DNA of 64,000 nucleotides, from assembly GCF_001465545.3 (NCBI RefSeq), contig NZ_CP013480.3, positions 186,001 to 250,000 of the forward strand, in the 5' to 3' direction. The position numbers were made by a program, and so were the translations under genes. The notes under the pieces were generated by a model, which searched no databases, was not told where the DNA came from, and was given only the letters and a program-made list of their open reading frames with translations. This DNA is from Pandoraea norimbergensis (GTDB lineage Bacteria > Pseudomonadota > Gammaproteobacteria > Burkholderiales > Burkholderiaceae). Positions 55,995 through 64,000 of this stretch are shown here, in pieces; positions within the stretch are counted from its first letter, which is position 1, and the number at the start of each line of letters is the position of its first letter.

Positions 55995-56442
55995 ATCACG
56001 TCATCTCGTCCGGTTAGCGGTGGCCTTCACCGCTTTTCTCGTCGCGCCCGCCACTGCGTCCGCCGAAGAGAATATCGACGCGTTTGCGCGCGCTCACCTC
56101 AAGGCGTCGCAAGACGCACAGGAGGATAAAGCGGCCGGCAATGGACCATCGCCGGACGGCATTGCCCCCGATGTGACCAGCAAGCCCGCCCGCGCAGACC
56201 TGCCGCCCGAGTTGCTGTTCATACAGGGTGTGGAGAACACCACCGTCGCGTACCTTCGGGTCGACGGTCGCTTCGGTCACACGGTGAAGCGCGGTGATCA
56301 CGTCGGCGAGTGGCAGGTCGTGAGCATCGGTGACGATTTCGTCGACGTGAAGCGGCATGGCAAGCCCGCGCGTCTGCTGCTGCCTGATGCCTTGGCTGTC
56401 AAGCATGCGGCACAGGGGCGGCACGATGGCGACGATCGGTGA
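55984..56442 (+). CDS. pilP: Type IVb pilus protein PilP
   Basis: Periplasmic protein of 152 residues with a signal peptide (cleaved after TASA) and a compact C-terminal domain of the PilP type (VAYLRVDGRFGHTVKRGDHV, then GEWQVVSIGDDFVDVKRHGK). Overlaps pilO at its start and the ATPase gene by 17 nt at its end. Confidence 0.82.
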   Translation: MSTRSRHLVRLAVAFTAFLVAPATASAEENIDAFARAHLKASQDAQEDKAAGNGPSPDGIAPDVTSKPARADLPPELLFIQGVENTTVAYLRVDGRFGHTVKRGDHVGEWQVVSIGDDFVDVKRHGKPARLLLPDALAVKHAAQGRHDGDDR

Positions 56443-58150
56443 ACGCCTGCGCGTCGCTTGGGCGCGAGCGAACGGACGCAGCGGCACACGTCCCGTTGCC
56501 CGCCCCGTCGCCGACCTGAGATCGGAGGATATCCAGACCTTCGGCTGGCGTCAGGATCTCGGCCTGACACTTGCCGGCGCCGAGCAAGGCTCGCTCGTGC
56601 TGGTGGCGATGAAGCCGCGGTTGTTTCTGGTGCTGATCGAGCACACGACCTTCGTGCGCATGCAAGGCTCCGATCTGCTCGAGCGTTTCGATCAGGCGGT
56701 GCGCGCCACGCATCGTCTCGATCTTGAAGGCATCTATGTCGGCACCACCGAAGAAATTCTGCTTATGCAGTCGCAGTTGCAGCAGCAGGGCGACGACGAT
56801 GGCCGTTCCGACGAGCAACGCACCGGGGCTTATCGCAACTTCGATTTGCTCATCGAGAAGGCAGTCGAGGCCGGTACGTCAGACATTCACTTCGAGTTTC
56901 GCGACGGGCAGCATGTGAAGGTGCGCATGCGCATTCACGGCAAGCTGCGCGTGACCGGCGACAGCGACCGGCTCTCGCGCGACTATCACGCAATGCTCGA
57001 CGCGGTGTCCGCCGCGTACAACTCTCGGGCCGATCCGAGCAGCCGCAGTCATAACCACTTCGATGAAGATCAGCATCAAAGCTGCTCGATCCCGCTCTCC
57101 ATTCGCCAGCGCAAGTATCAGTTGCGGTTCCAGAGCGTGAAGGAGAATCGCGGCGTGGACGTGGTACTGCGCTTGCTGCTCAACGAAGCGGTAGAGGGCG
57201 ATGTACTCTCGCTCTCGCAGCTTGGCTATTCCGACGATCAGGTCGAAGTGCTCGAAGACGCGGTGCATCGCAGCCCGGGTCTCACGATTATTGCGGGGGA
57301 AACCGGGTCGGGGAAGTCCACTACGCTACGCACGCTGATGATGTACGAGCGCGACTCGGGCAAGAAATTCTTCTCCATCGAAGATCCGGTCGAGTACATC
57401 CAGCCGCACATGACGCAGATTCCGATTCAGCGCCGCGCCGAAGACGGTGCGGGCGAGTCGGCGTTCGGTGCCGCCGCCAAGGTGTTGTTGCGGGGGGACC
57501 CGGACAAGCTCATGCCCGGCGAGATTCGCGATTCGGAGACGGGTTCGTTTGCGAAGTCGATGACGGAGACCGGCCATCAGGTGCTGTCCACGGTGCATGC
57601 GTCGAGCGCGTTCGGCATCATCCCCCGTCTCGTCAGTGATGAAATCGGTATGCCGCTGGCTGCTGTCACGTCACCCAACTTTTTGACGGCGATGGTGTAT
57701 CAGAAGCTGATCCCGGTGCTGTGCGAGCACTGCAAGCTGCCTGCGATCGGAAATCTCGACACGGCGGCGCTCGACGTCATTGCGGCGCTCGGTATCGATG
57801 TCACCAACGTTCGCGTGGAAGGGGCGGGCTGCGAACGATGCAAGGGGCGCGGCACCGCAGGGCAAACCGTTGTCGCCGAAGTCTGCGAGTTGACCGATGA
57901 CATGCTTGATCTGCTGCGCGAGTCGCATTTCTGGGAAGCCGAGCGGCAATGGCGAGCGAGTCACAACGGCGATCTCACCAGTCCGGACATGACGGGAAAG
58001 ACCGCCATCGAGCACGCGATCTACAAGATGTCGCAGGGGCGCATCGACCCGCGCGACATCGAAGCGTCCTTCTACAAGCTGAAGAAGTATCACCTTCCCC
58101 AAGCCACCGCGCCGACGGCTACGACGCCGCGGCGACTCGCGAGTGTGTGA
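56426..58150 (+). CDS. pilQ: Type IVb pilus assembly ATPase PilQ
   Basis: GspE/PilB-superfamily hexameric ATPase driving pilus assembly, 575 residues. Walker A is AGETGSGKSTTLR; the Asp box reads FFSIEDPVEYIQPH; Walker B region LMPGEIRDSETGSFAKSM and the His box LSTVHASSAF follow; a tetra-cysteine zinc site is split as CEHCKLP and CERCKGRG. The only ATPase of the cluster; no retraction ATPase is encoded. ATG 56426 is preferred because the frame upstream lies inside pilP. Confidence 0.94.
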   Translation: MATIGERLRVAWARANGRSGTRPVARPVADLRSEDIQTFGWRQDLGLTLAGAEQGSLVLVAMKPRLFLVLIEHTTFVRMQGSDLLERFDQAVRATHRLDLEGIYVGTTEEILLMQSQLQQQGDDDGRSDEQRTGAYRNFDLLIEKAVEAGTSDIHFEFRDGQHVKVRMRIHGKLRVTGDSDRLSRDYHAMLDAVSAAYNSRADPSSRSHNHFDEDQHQSCSIPLSIRQRKYQLRFQSVKENRGVDVVLRLLLNEAVEGDVLSLSQLGYSDDQVEVLEDAVHRSPGLTIIAGETGSGKSTTLRTLMMYERDSGKKFFSIEDPVEYIQPHMTQIPIQRRAEDGAGESAFGAAAKVLLRGDPDKLMPGEIRDSETGSFAKSMTETGHQVLSTVHASSAFGIIPRLVSDEIGMPLAAVTSPNFLTAMVYQKLIPVLCEHCKLPAIGNLDTAALDVIAALGIDVTNVRVEGAGCERCKGRGTAGQTVVAEVCELTDDMLDLLRESHFWEAERQWRASHNGDLTSPDMTGKTAIEHAIYKMSQGRIDPRDIEASFYKLKKYHLPQATAPTATTPRRLASV

Positions 58151-58207
58151 GTCGTCGCGCGCGCTTTCTTCCATCGCAACAATGTTCTGACGTTTCACCT
58201 CCACGCC

Positions 58208-59299
58208 ATGCTCGACGCCGCCAATCGATTGCTCGCCAAACTCTCACCGCCCCGTGACGCCTATCCGGGGCTGGCCAAGGCGAAGCGCCAATTCCACAAG
58301 ACCCGTGCGAAGTTCTACAGCGATTTTGCCGACGCGATCGAAGACGGTGCGAATCCGTTCGACCTGTTCTCACGCCGGTGTGCTCGCGCGAAGGAGCGCC
58401 GCAATGCGATGGCGCCGCTGTATGCCGTATGGCGCGACAGAGCCAGCTCGAAGAACTTGCGCAAGTCACTGGAGGGCACGATTCCGGAGGCCGATCTCGT
58501 GGTCATTGCCGCTGGGGAAAAGGGTGACTTGCCCGGCACGCTGCGCTTTCTCGCGCGCGTCGTGACGTTGCAGCAGCAGACGCGCAGCGCGATCTCCGGG
58601 GCGATCACGCTGCCGATTTTCATGTCGGTGCTGCTCGCAGCAATTCAACTCGGGGTGGCCTACGGGATGATGCCGATCATGACCGAGATCATGCCGCCAG
58701 AGAAGTTTCCGATGATCGGTGCGTGGTTGTACAACATGTCGGGGTTTGTCGCCAACTGGTGGCCGCTGATTTACGGTGTGCCGTTGGTGTTGCTGGTGGT
58801 CATGTCGTGGTCGCTCAGCCGCTGGACCGGCCCGCTGCGGCGCCGCTTCGATGACTTCGGGCCGTACGCTGTCTATCGTGACGTGCGCTCCGGCGAATTC
58901 CTCGTGGCACTCGCGGCGCTGACCAGCGCCAAGACCTCGGTCTTCGATGCCATCTCGTTGCTCCTCACCGGCGCGTCACCGTGGATGCGCTCGCATCTGT
59001 TGCGCATGCGCGCGTCGCTCAGAAGCGACAGAAGCATGATCAAGGCGATGGATACGGGGCTGTTCAACGAGGAGGTGTTCGATCGTCTCGTTGAATATTC
59101 CGGGCGGACCAACTTCGACGTCGGTATTCGCAAGATCGGCTTGATGACCATCGAGGAGACCGCCGAGCGAATCAAGGCACGTGCGGCGGCGGCGCGCTCG
59201 GTGCTGATGGCGTTGGTGGGGATAACGATCGTGGTGACTGTGGCCGGCATGCTGCAAATCGGTCGCGCAGCAGGCGAGCACGCGCAATCGATGATCTGA
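58208..59299 (+). CDS. pilR: Type IVb pilus inner-membrane protein PilR
   Basis: GspF/PilC-family platform protein of 363 residues with two T2SSF-like halves and three membrane segments (about 137-160, 181-206 and 336-354). Sequence includes AAGEKGDLPGTLRFLARVVT and the duplicated LVEYSGRTNFDVGIRKIGLM. It sits in the order pilQ-pilR usual in R64-type clusters, 57 nt after pilQ. Confidence 0.9.
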   Translation: MLDAANRLLAKLSPPRDAYPGLAKAKRQFHKTRAKFYSDFADAIEDGANPFDLFSRRCARAKERRNAMAPLYAVWRDRASSKNLRKSLEGTIPEADLVVIAAGEKGDLPGTLRFLARVVTLQQQTRSAISGAITLPIFMSVLLAAIQLGVAYGMMPIMTEIMPPEKFPMIGAWLYNMSGFVANWWPLIYGVPLVLLVVMSWSLSRWTGPLRRRFDDFGPYAVYRDVRSGEFLVALAALTSAKTSVFDAISLLLTGASPWMRSHLLRMRASLRSDRSMIKAMDTGLFNEEVFDRLVEYSGRTNFDVGIRKIGLMTIEETAERIKARAAAARSVLMALVGITIVVTVAGMLQIGRAAGEHAQSMI

Positions 59300-59301
59300 A
59301 T

Positions 59302-60192
59302 ATGGCGAACGTTCTGGACCTGCTGGCGCATGCGATAAAAGCGCTGCCGCGTGAGAGCTTCGCGGCGATGTTGGGCATTCTTGGCCTGTTCATCGGCAGC
59401 TTTCTCAACGTGGTGGTCTGGCGGCTGCCACGCATGCTTGAAGTGCAATGGGCACGCGAAGCTGCCCACTGGGCCGGACATATGCCCCCCGTCACACCGA
59501 TTTTCAATCTGGCGTGGCCCCCCTCGCGTTGCCCACGTTGCGATAGCCGCATCCCCGTCTGGCACAACCTGCCCGTTGTGAGTTACCTGCTGCTGCGCGG
59601 CCGCTGTTCGCACTGCCATGTCGCCATCAGCTTGCGTTATCCGTTCGTTGAATTGAGTGCGGGCGTCATGTTCGCGGCCATCGGCTGGACGTTCGCGCCG
59701 TTGATGCTGTACGCGACGATGTTCGCGTGGTGCGGTTTTGGCGCGGCCTTGCTCGCGCTTTCGCTCATTGATGCGGAAACCCGCCTGTTGCCCGACGTGA
59801 TCACGCTGCCCCTTCTATGGATCGGTCTGCTGCTGAGCGTGGCAGGCGTGACGGTGCCGGTGAGTGATGCGGTACTCGGTGCGGCGCTGGGCTACGTCGC
59901 AATGTGGCTCATTGCCGGTGGTCACTTTCTGCTGACCGGACATGAGGGGCTGGGTGGCGGCGACGTGAAGCTTGTCGCCGCCTGTGGTGCGTGGCTCGGA
60001 TGGATCGGCGTGCCGCTCACGCTGGCGTTCGGCGCCGTGGCGGCAACGCTCGCGTTTGGTGTACTCGGCATACTGCGCGGCCGCACGATGTGCGGGCCGC
60101 TGCCGTTCGGCCCGTGGCTCGCCGCCGGGGCCGTAGCAAGTGCGCTTTGGGGCGAACGGTTTTTAGGCCTGTGGCTGTACGCGGGCAGCTAA
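59302..60192 (+). CDS. Prepilin peptidase (type IV, PilU/PilD-like)
   Basis: Bitopic-to-polytopic aspartic protease of 296 residues that cleaves the pilin leader and N-methylates the new terminus. Both domains are complete: an N-methyltransferase-type part with two CxxC pairs (SRCPRCDSRIP and GRCSHCHVAIS) and the peptidase part with the catalytic Asps in SLIDAETRLLPD and GLGGGDVKL. Eight or so membrane helices. It starts 2 nt after pilR and its 3' end overlaps the convergent oxidoreductase gene by 30 nt. Confidence 0.94.
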   Translation: MANVLDLLAHAIKALPRESFAAMLGILGLFIGSFLNVVVWRLPRMLEVQWAREAAHWAGHMPPVTPIFNLAWPPSRCPRCDSRIPVWHNLPVVSYLLLRGRCSHCHVAISLRYPFVELSAGVMFAAIGWTFAPLMLYATMFAWCGFGAALLALSLIDAETRLLPDVITLPLLWIGLLLSVAGVTVPVSDAVLGAALGYVAMWLIAGGHFLLTGHEGLGGGDVKLVAACGAWLGWIGVPLTLAFGAVAATLAFGVLGILRGRTMCGPLPFGPWLAAGAVASALWGERFLGLWLYAGS

Positions 60193-61842
60193 CGTTGCAT
60201 GTCCGGCATTGGCCGCGCGGTCATGACTGACGTCCACGCCGCCGACGTGCCGCTGCGTTTGCCGCAGGATCATGTCCGCCGCCTTCTCCCCGATCATCAT
60301 CGACGGCGCGTTGGTATTGCCGCCAATCAACGTCGGCATGACCGAGGCGTCGACAACGCGCAGTCCCTCAACGCCCCGCACTCGGAGTTCGGTATCGACC
60401 ACCGACGCCGCATCGTTGCCCATGCGGCAGGTGCCGACCGGGTGATAGATGGTGTCGGCGCGCTCGCGAATCAGTGACGTGAGTGCTTCGTCCGATTCCA
60501 CGCCGCGACTGTGCAGTTCCCTTCCGCCAAAGCGTGCGAGTGATGGTGCCGCGAGAATCCGGCGTATCACGCGGGCGCCGCGCAGCAGCGTATCGACGTC
60601 TTCCTGTGCTTGCAGGAAAGCCGGGTCGATCAGCGGCGCATCACGCATATCACCCGTGGCGAGTGTGACGCGGCCGCGGCTCTTCGGGCGCAACACGCAG
60701 GCATGCAACGACAGGCCGCGCCGCAGATGCAGACGCCGGTTGTGGTTGTCGCAAATCCCCACGAGAAAGTGCATTTGCAGATCGGGGCGAACGAGGCCCG
60801 GATCGCTCTTGAGGAAGCCGCCTGCTTCGGCAACGTTGCTCGCGAGCAGGCCGCGCTTATCTCGCAGATACGCCACGCCCTGCATCAGCAAGTGCCACAG
60901 ACCCGGCGGGGTGTAGCCGACCAGATCGCTGTGCGCGACGTATTTGTTGATGATGAAATCGATGTGGTCTTGCAGATTCTCGCCGACGTTCGGCGAATCG
61001 ACGCGTACCGCGATGCCATGCTCACGCAATTGTTCTGCCGGGCCGATGCCCGAGCCCATCAGCAACTGCGGCGAGTTGAAAGCGCCGGCGCTGAGAATCA
61101 CTTCCGCACGCGCTTTGAGCGTCTCCAGCGCACCGCGACGTTGCAGCGTGACGCCCGTCGCGCGCATGCCGTCGAAGGTGATGCGCTGGACCAGTGCATC
61201 GGTGATCACATGGAGATTCGCGCGAGTTTTACCATGCAGATACGCGCGCGCGGCATTCCATCGCTCGCCGTCCTTCTGCGTGACCTGATAGATCCCCGCG
61301 CCTTCGTATTGCGCACCGTTGAAGTCGCTGGAAACGGGGAAACCCGCTTCGCGTGCCGCATCGACATAGTGCTGCGAGAACGGGTTGACGGTGCGCAAAT
61401 TCGCTACGTTGAGCGGGCCGCCGCTGCCGTGCCAGTCATCGGCACCGCGTTCGTTGTTTTCATTGCGCCGGAAGTAGGGCAGCACGTCGTTCCAGCCCCA
61501 GCCCGTGCAACCGGCTTGCGCCCAGTCGTTGTAGTCGTCGGGGTGTCCGCGCGTGTAGATCATGGCGTTGATCGAACTCGATCCGCCCAGACCCCGGCCG
61601 CGTGGCTGATAGCCCTGACGCCCGCCAAGACCCGCTTGCGGTGTGGTGCGAAACCCGTAGTTGCGCCGCGACCGGAATGGCACCAGCGCCGCGAGCCCTA
61701 GCGGCAGCCTGACCAGAAAGCTGTTGTCGGGCGGGCCCGCTTCGATGAGGGCGATCGTGCGCCCGGGCAAGCCGTCGGCCAATCGTGCGGCGAGCGCACA
61801 GCCCGCCGAGCCGCCACCGACAATGACGTAGTCATAGTCCAT
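60163..61842 (-). CDS. GMC-family FAD oxidoreductase
   Basis: Choline dehydrogenase/AlkJ-like flavoprotein of 559 residues that oxidises an alcohol group. FAD-binding VIVGGGSAGCALAARLAD is at the N-terminus; GLGGSSSINAMIYTRGHPDD is the GMC signature; the C-terminus has YHPVGTCRMGND (active-site His) and GGNTNAPSMMIGEKAADMIL. Substrate unknown. No regulator or betaine genes are nearby. Its 3' end overlaps the prepilin peptidase gene. Confidence 0.93.
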   Translation of the reverse strand: MDYDYVIVGGGSAGCALAARLADGLPGRTIALIEAGPPDNSFLVRLPLGLAALVPFRSRRNYGFRTTPQAGLGGRQGYQPRGRGLGGSSSINAMIYTRGHPDDYNDWAQAGCTGWGWNDVLPYFRRNENNERGADDWHGSGGPLNVANLRTVNPFSQHYVDAAREAGFPVSSDFNGAQYEGAGIYQVTQKDGERWNAARAYLHGKTRANLHVITDALVQRITFDGMRATGVTLQRRGALETLKARAEVILSAGAFNSPQLLMGSGIGPAEQLREHGIAVRVDSPNVGENLQDHIDFIINKYVAHSDLVGYTPPGLWHLLMQGVAYLRDKRGLLASNVAEAGGFLKSDPGLVRPDLQMHFLVGICDNHNRRLHLRRGLSLHACVLRPKSRGRVTLATGDMRDAPLIDPAFLQAQEDVDTLLRGARVIRRILAAPSLARFGGRELHSRGVESDEALTSLIRERADTIYHPVGTCRMGNDAASVVDTELRVRGVEGLRVVDASVMPTLIGGNTNAPSMMIGEKAADMILRQTQRHVGGVDVSHDRAANAGHATLAARVQPQA

Positions 61843-62154
61843 GCTGTCATCCTCCCTTGGATGGGCACTGCATTGCCTGCTTTGTATTTATCTTTCTTGT
61901 GCACTGCTATTCGCCGCACCGCTTGCGTCAGATTGCGGTGACCTGAAGCGGCGGCACTCATTGTAGGCAGACATTTCTCCGATTCGCGCGCGATGTGAAG
62001 CATTCCTCTAATTTGTGCGGACGGCAGAGTTCAACCGCTATGATGAAATGATCAACTTGGTGTGACCGTCCGATTGAGCGCAATAGCGTCCATCGACGGG
62101 CATCAACGACCCGCACGGCACGCACACGGCTGGCATACCCGGAGGGAGACACGG
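61843..62154. other. Divergent GMC/AidB intergenic region
   Basis: 312 nt between two divergent metabolic genes. It should hold both promoters. I could not pick a convincing -35/-10 pair and see no strong dyad or small ORF. Confidence 0.5.
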
Positions 62155-63819
62155 ATGGCTGAGGCTTGGCAAACCCACGACGTCACCAATCAGGTGCCGC
62201 CGCTCGTCGATTACAACCTGTACGCCACCGATGCCGCTTTGCAGGGCGCCGTGACGACGTTCAATGCCGGCTGGCATGCGAAGGAACTGCATCGTCAGGG
62301 CGCACGATTGGGCGAGGCGGAAGTGCAGCAATGGGCCGAGACGGCGAATCGCCATGAGCCCGAGTTGCAGAACTTCGATGCCCGCGGCAATCGCATCGAT
62401 CACGTGGAATTTCACCCGGCTTGGCACGCGCTGATGGGGCTTTTGCGCGGTGCACAATTGCAATCGCTGCCGTGGGCGCATCCGCAGGCGGGCGCGATGG
62501 CGGCGCGCACAGCGTCGTATTTTCTGCATGCGCAGAATGAAGCGGGGTCGCTGTGTCCGACCACGATGACGTTTGCCAGCATTCCGGTGCTGTCGAAGGT
62601 GCCGTCGCTGTTTCCCACGATCAAGGACAAACTGTTCGCGCCGCAGCACGACCCCCGTGATTTGCCGCTCGCGCAGAAGCACACGATGCTCGTCGGCATG
62701 GGCATGACCGAGAAACAGGGCGGGTCGGATGTTCGCACGAACACGACGGTCGCCCGCGCGCTGGGTGGTGATACGTATTCACTGGTCGGTCACAAGTGGT
62801 TCTTCTCCGCGCCACAATGCGATGCGCATCTGGTGCTCGCCCGCGCTGACGACAGCGACGCGCTGTCGTGTTTCTTCGTCCCTCGCTACACACCCGACGG
62901 TCACAAGAATGCCGTGCAGATACAGCGCTTGAAAGACAAACTCGGCAACCGCTCGAACGCGAGCAGCGAGGTCGAATTTCAGGGCGCTTACGGCACGCTC
63001 GTGGGCGCGCAGGGACGCGGTATTCCCACGATCATCGAGATGGCGACGTACACGCGCCTCGACTGCGTGATCGGCAGCGCCGCGATGATGCGCACGGGTG
63101 TCGTGCAGGCGATTCATCACGCAAGGCATCGCACCGCGTTCGGCGCCAAGCTGGTCGATCAGGATCTGATGACGACCGTGCTTGCCGATCTCGCGCTGGA
63201 GTCGGAAGCGGCGACGTGGCTCGCCATGCGGCTGGCGCAGTCGTTCGATGCGGCCGAGTCGGATGACGACGCGCCGCTTGAACGCGCGTGGCGACGCATC
63301 GTGTTGCCCGCCGCGAAGTTCTGGGTGTGCAAGCGCGCGCTCGAACTCGCGGGCGAATGCATGGAAGTCTGGGGCGGTAACGGCTATGTAGAAACCGGGC
63401 CGCTCGCGCGCTTGTATCGTGAGGCGCCGGTCAATTCCATCTGGGAAGGTTCAGGCAACGTGATGTGCCTCGATGTGCTGCGTGCCATCGGGCGTGAGCC
63501 TGAGGTGGCGCAGGCATGGTTCGACTGGCTGGGCCAACGCGTGGGCGCACACGCGCCGTTGCGTGCGGCGTTGGCGCAGTTGCACGGCTGGCTCGCTGCC
63601 GACCCGGCAACGCACGCTGTGCGCGCGCGTGCGATTGCGCAACAGATCGTGCTGCTCGCACAGGCCGCGTTGTTGCTTGAACATGCCCCTGCCGAGTTGG
63701 CGCATGGCTTCGTCGAGAGCCGCGTGACGAATCATGGCGGCCGCGTCTACGGCGTGATGCCCGATTCGCTGGCCGTCGGTGTGCAACGCGAATGGCTGGA
63801 TCGTGCGTTCGCGGGCTGA
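62155..63819 (+). CDS. aidB: AidB-like acyl-CoA dehydrogenase
   Basis: Flavoprotein of 554 residues very similar to E. coli AidB of the alkylation (Ada) response, a DNA-binding acyl-CoA dehydrogenase relative. Shared stretches include MGMTEKQGGSDVRTNTT, LVGHKWFFSAPQCDAHLVLA, LKDKLGNRSNASSEVEFQ and PVNSIWEGSGNVMCLDVLR. The ATG at 62155 follows GGAGGGAGA; the upstream frame is unlikely. Whether it acts in alkylation defence or as an isovaleryl-CoA dehydrogenase is not settled by sequence, and no ada gene is in view. Confidence 0.93.
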   Translation: MAEAWQTHDVTNQVPPLVDYNLYATDAALQGAVTTFNAGWHAKELHRQGARLGEAEVQQWAETANRHEPELQNFDARGNRIDHVEFHPAWHALMGLLRGAQLQSLPWAHPQAGAMAARTASYFLHAQNEAGSLCPTTMTFASIPVLSKVPSLFPTIKDKLFAPQHDPRDLPLAQKHTMLVGMGMTEKQGGSDVRTNTTVARALGGDTYSLVGHKWFFSAPQCDAHLVLARADDSDALSCFFVPRYTPDGHKNAVQIQRLKDKLGNRSNASSEVEFQGAYGTLVGAQGRGIPTIIEMATYTRLDCVIGSAAMMRTGVVQAIHHARHRTAFGAKLVDQDLMTTVLADLALESEAATWLAMRLAQSFDAAESDDDAPLERAWRRIVLPAAKFWVCKRALELAGECMEVWGGNGYVETGPLARLYREAPVNSIWEGSGNVMCLDVLRAIGREPEVAQAWFDWLGQRVGAHAPLRAALAQLHGWLAADPATHAVRARAIAQQIVLLAQAALLLEHAPAELAHGFVESRVTNHGGRVYGVMPDSLAVGVQREWLDRAFAG

Positions 63820-63824
63820 ACCTC

Positions 63825-63869
63825 AATATCCGCAATATCAGCAATATCCGCAGCACTCGCAATATTCGC
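63825..63869. repeat. Five 9-bp tandem repeats
   Basis: Units AATATCCGC, AATATCAGC, AATATCCGC, AGCACTCGC, AATATTCGC directly after aidB. Confidence 0.85.
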
Positions 63870-63934
63870 AGGACGTGCAGTACCAAATGACAATAATGAC
63901 AACGGCGGCCACCGGCGGCCACAGGGAGGACGGG

Positions 63935-64000
63935 ATGGGACACAACCACGAGTTCGGCGGCCTGCACGACGCACCGCCCGCGTTGCACGCGGCATCCGAC
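63935..64000 (+). CDS. Start of a gene, 3' cut by window edge
   Basis: ATG 63935 follows a strong AGGGAGGA ribosome-binding site. The visible 22 residues begin MGHNHEFGGLHDAPP and contain four histidines. A His-rich start of this kind occurs in metal transporters, but the fragment is too short for an assignment. Confidence 0.5.
   Translation, partial: MGHNHEFGGLHDAPPALHAASD

Overview
This 64 kb window looks like the chromosome of a high-GC betaproteobacterium of the Burkholderiaceae. Pandoraea or a close relative is my best guess, but that is inference from gene content and order, not a search. The supporting neighbourhoods are dprA // def-fmt-htpX-rsmB-(DUF4390)-ntrY-response regulator, mreBCD-mrdA-rodA divergent from gatCAB, and a QueE with the CX14CX2C cysteine pattern described for Burkholderia QueE. 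There are no rRNA genes, CRISPR arrays, insertion sequences or phage genes. One tRNA (Phe, GAA) is present.

Layout. 1-7.5 kb: 3' part of GTP-dependent PEP carboxykinase, a ribbon-helix-helix/PIN toxin-antitoxin pair, and a Cache-sensor histidine kinase with a NarL-type regulator, divergent from cstA and its small partner gene. 7.5-15.4 kb: anaerobic heme enzyme HemN with a likely FNR/ANR box, a LysR regulator, topoisomerase III with a histone-like tail, a thioredoxin-like protein and DprA. 15.5-25.7 kb: def, an ArnT-like membrane glycosyltransferase, fmt, htpX, rsmB, a DUF4390 protein, an NtrY-like kinase, and a response regulator with no AAA+ domain. 25.8-28 kb: tRNA-Phe and queC-queE-queD (7-deazaguanine/queuosine precursor synthesis).

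28-34.4 kb is an accessory region between queD and rodA. It holds an SPI-1/Prg-family type III secretion operon, sctD-sctF-sctI-sctJ-sctK (prgHIJK-orgA), in which sctK is cut to its N-terminal part and nothing of the export gate, ATPase or secretin is present. Two genes of unknown family encode proline-rich proteins with eukaryotic-style short motifs: one has two PPxY motifs, the other an SH3-type PxxPxK and two RxxSxP motifs. They are candidate effectors (inference). The PPxY gene sits behind an unusually structured leader that ends in a terminator-like hairpin.

34.5-46.4 kb: cell-shape operon mreB-mreC-mreD-mrdA-rodA (minus), gatC-gatA-(lipoprotein)-gatB (plus) and a PPK2-family polyphosphate kinase. 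46.6-51.2 kb: a two-gene RND efflux system without its own outer-membrane channel. 51.7-60.2 kb: a compact eight-gene type IVb (R64 thin-pilus-like) cluster comprising pilin, a TcpQ/PilL-like protein, lipoprotein secretin PilN, PilO, PilP, ATPase PilQ, inner-membrane PilR and a prepilin peptidase, apparently one transcription unit. 60.2-64 kb: a GMC oxidoreductase, an AidB-like acyl-CoA dehydrogenase and the first codons of one more gene.

Intergenic DNA carries several short in-phase tandem repeats (9 or 12 bp units), one family of which also lies inside dprA. Most housekeeping units end in clear intrinsic terminators.
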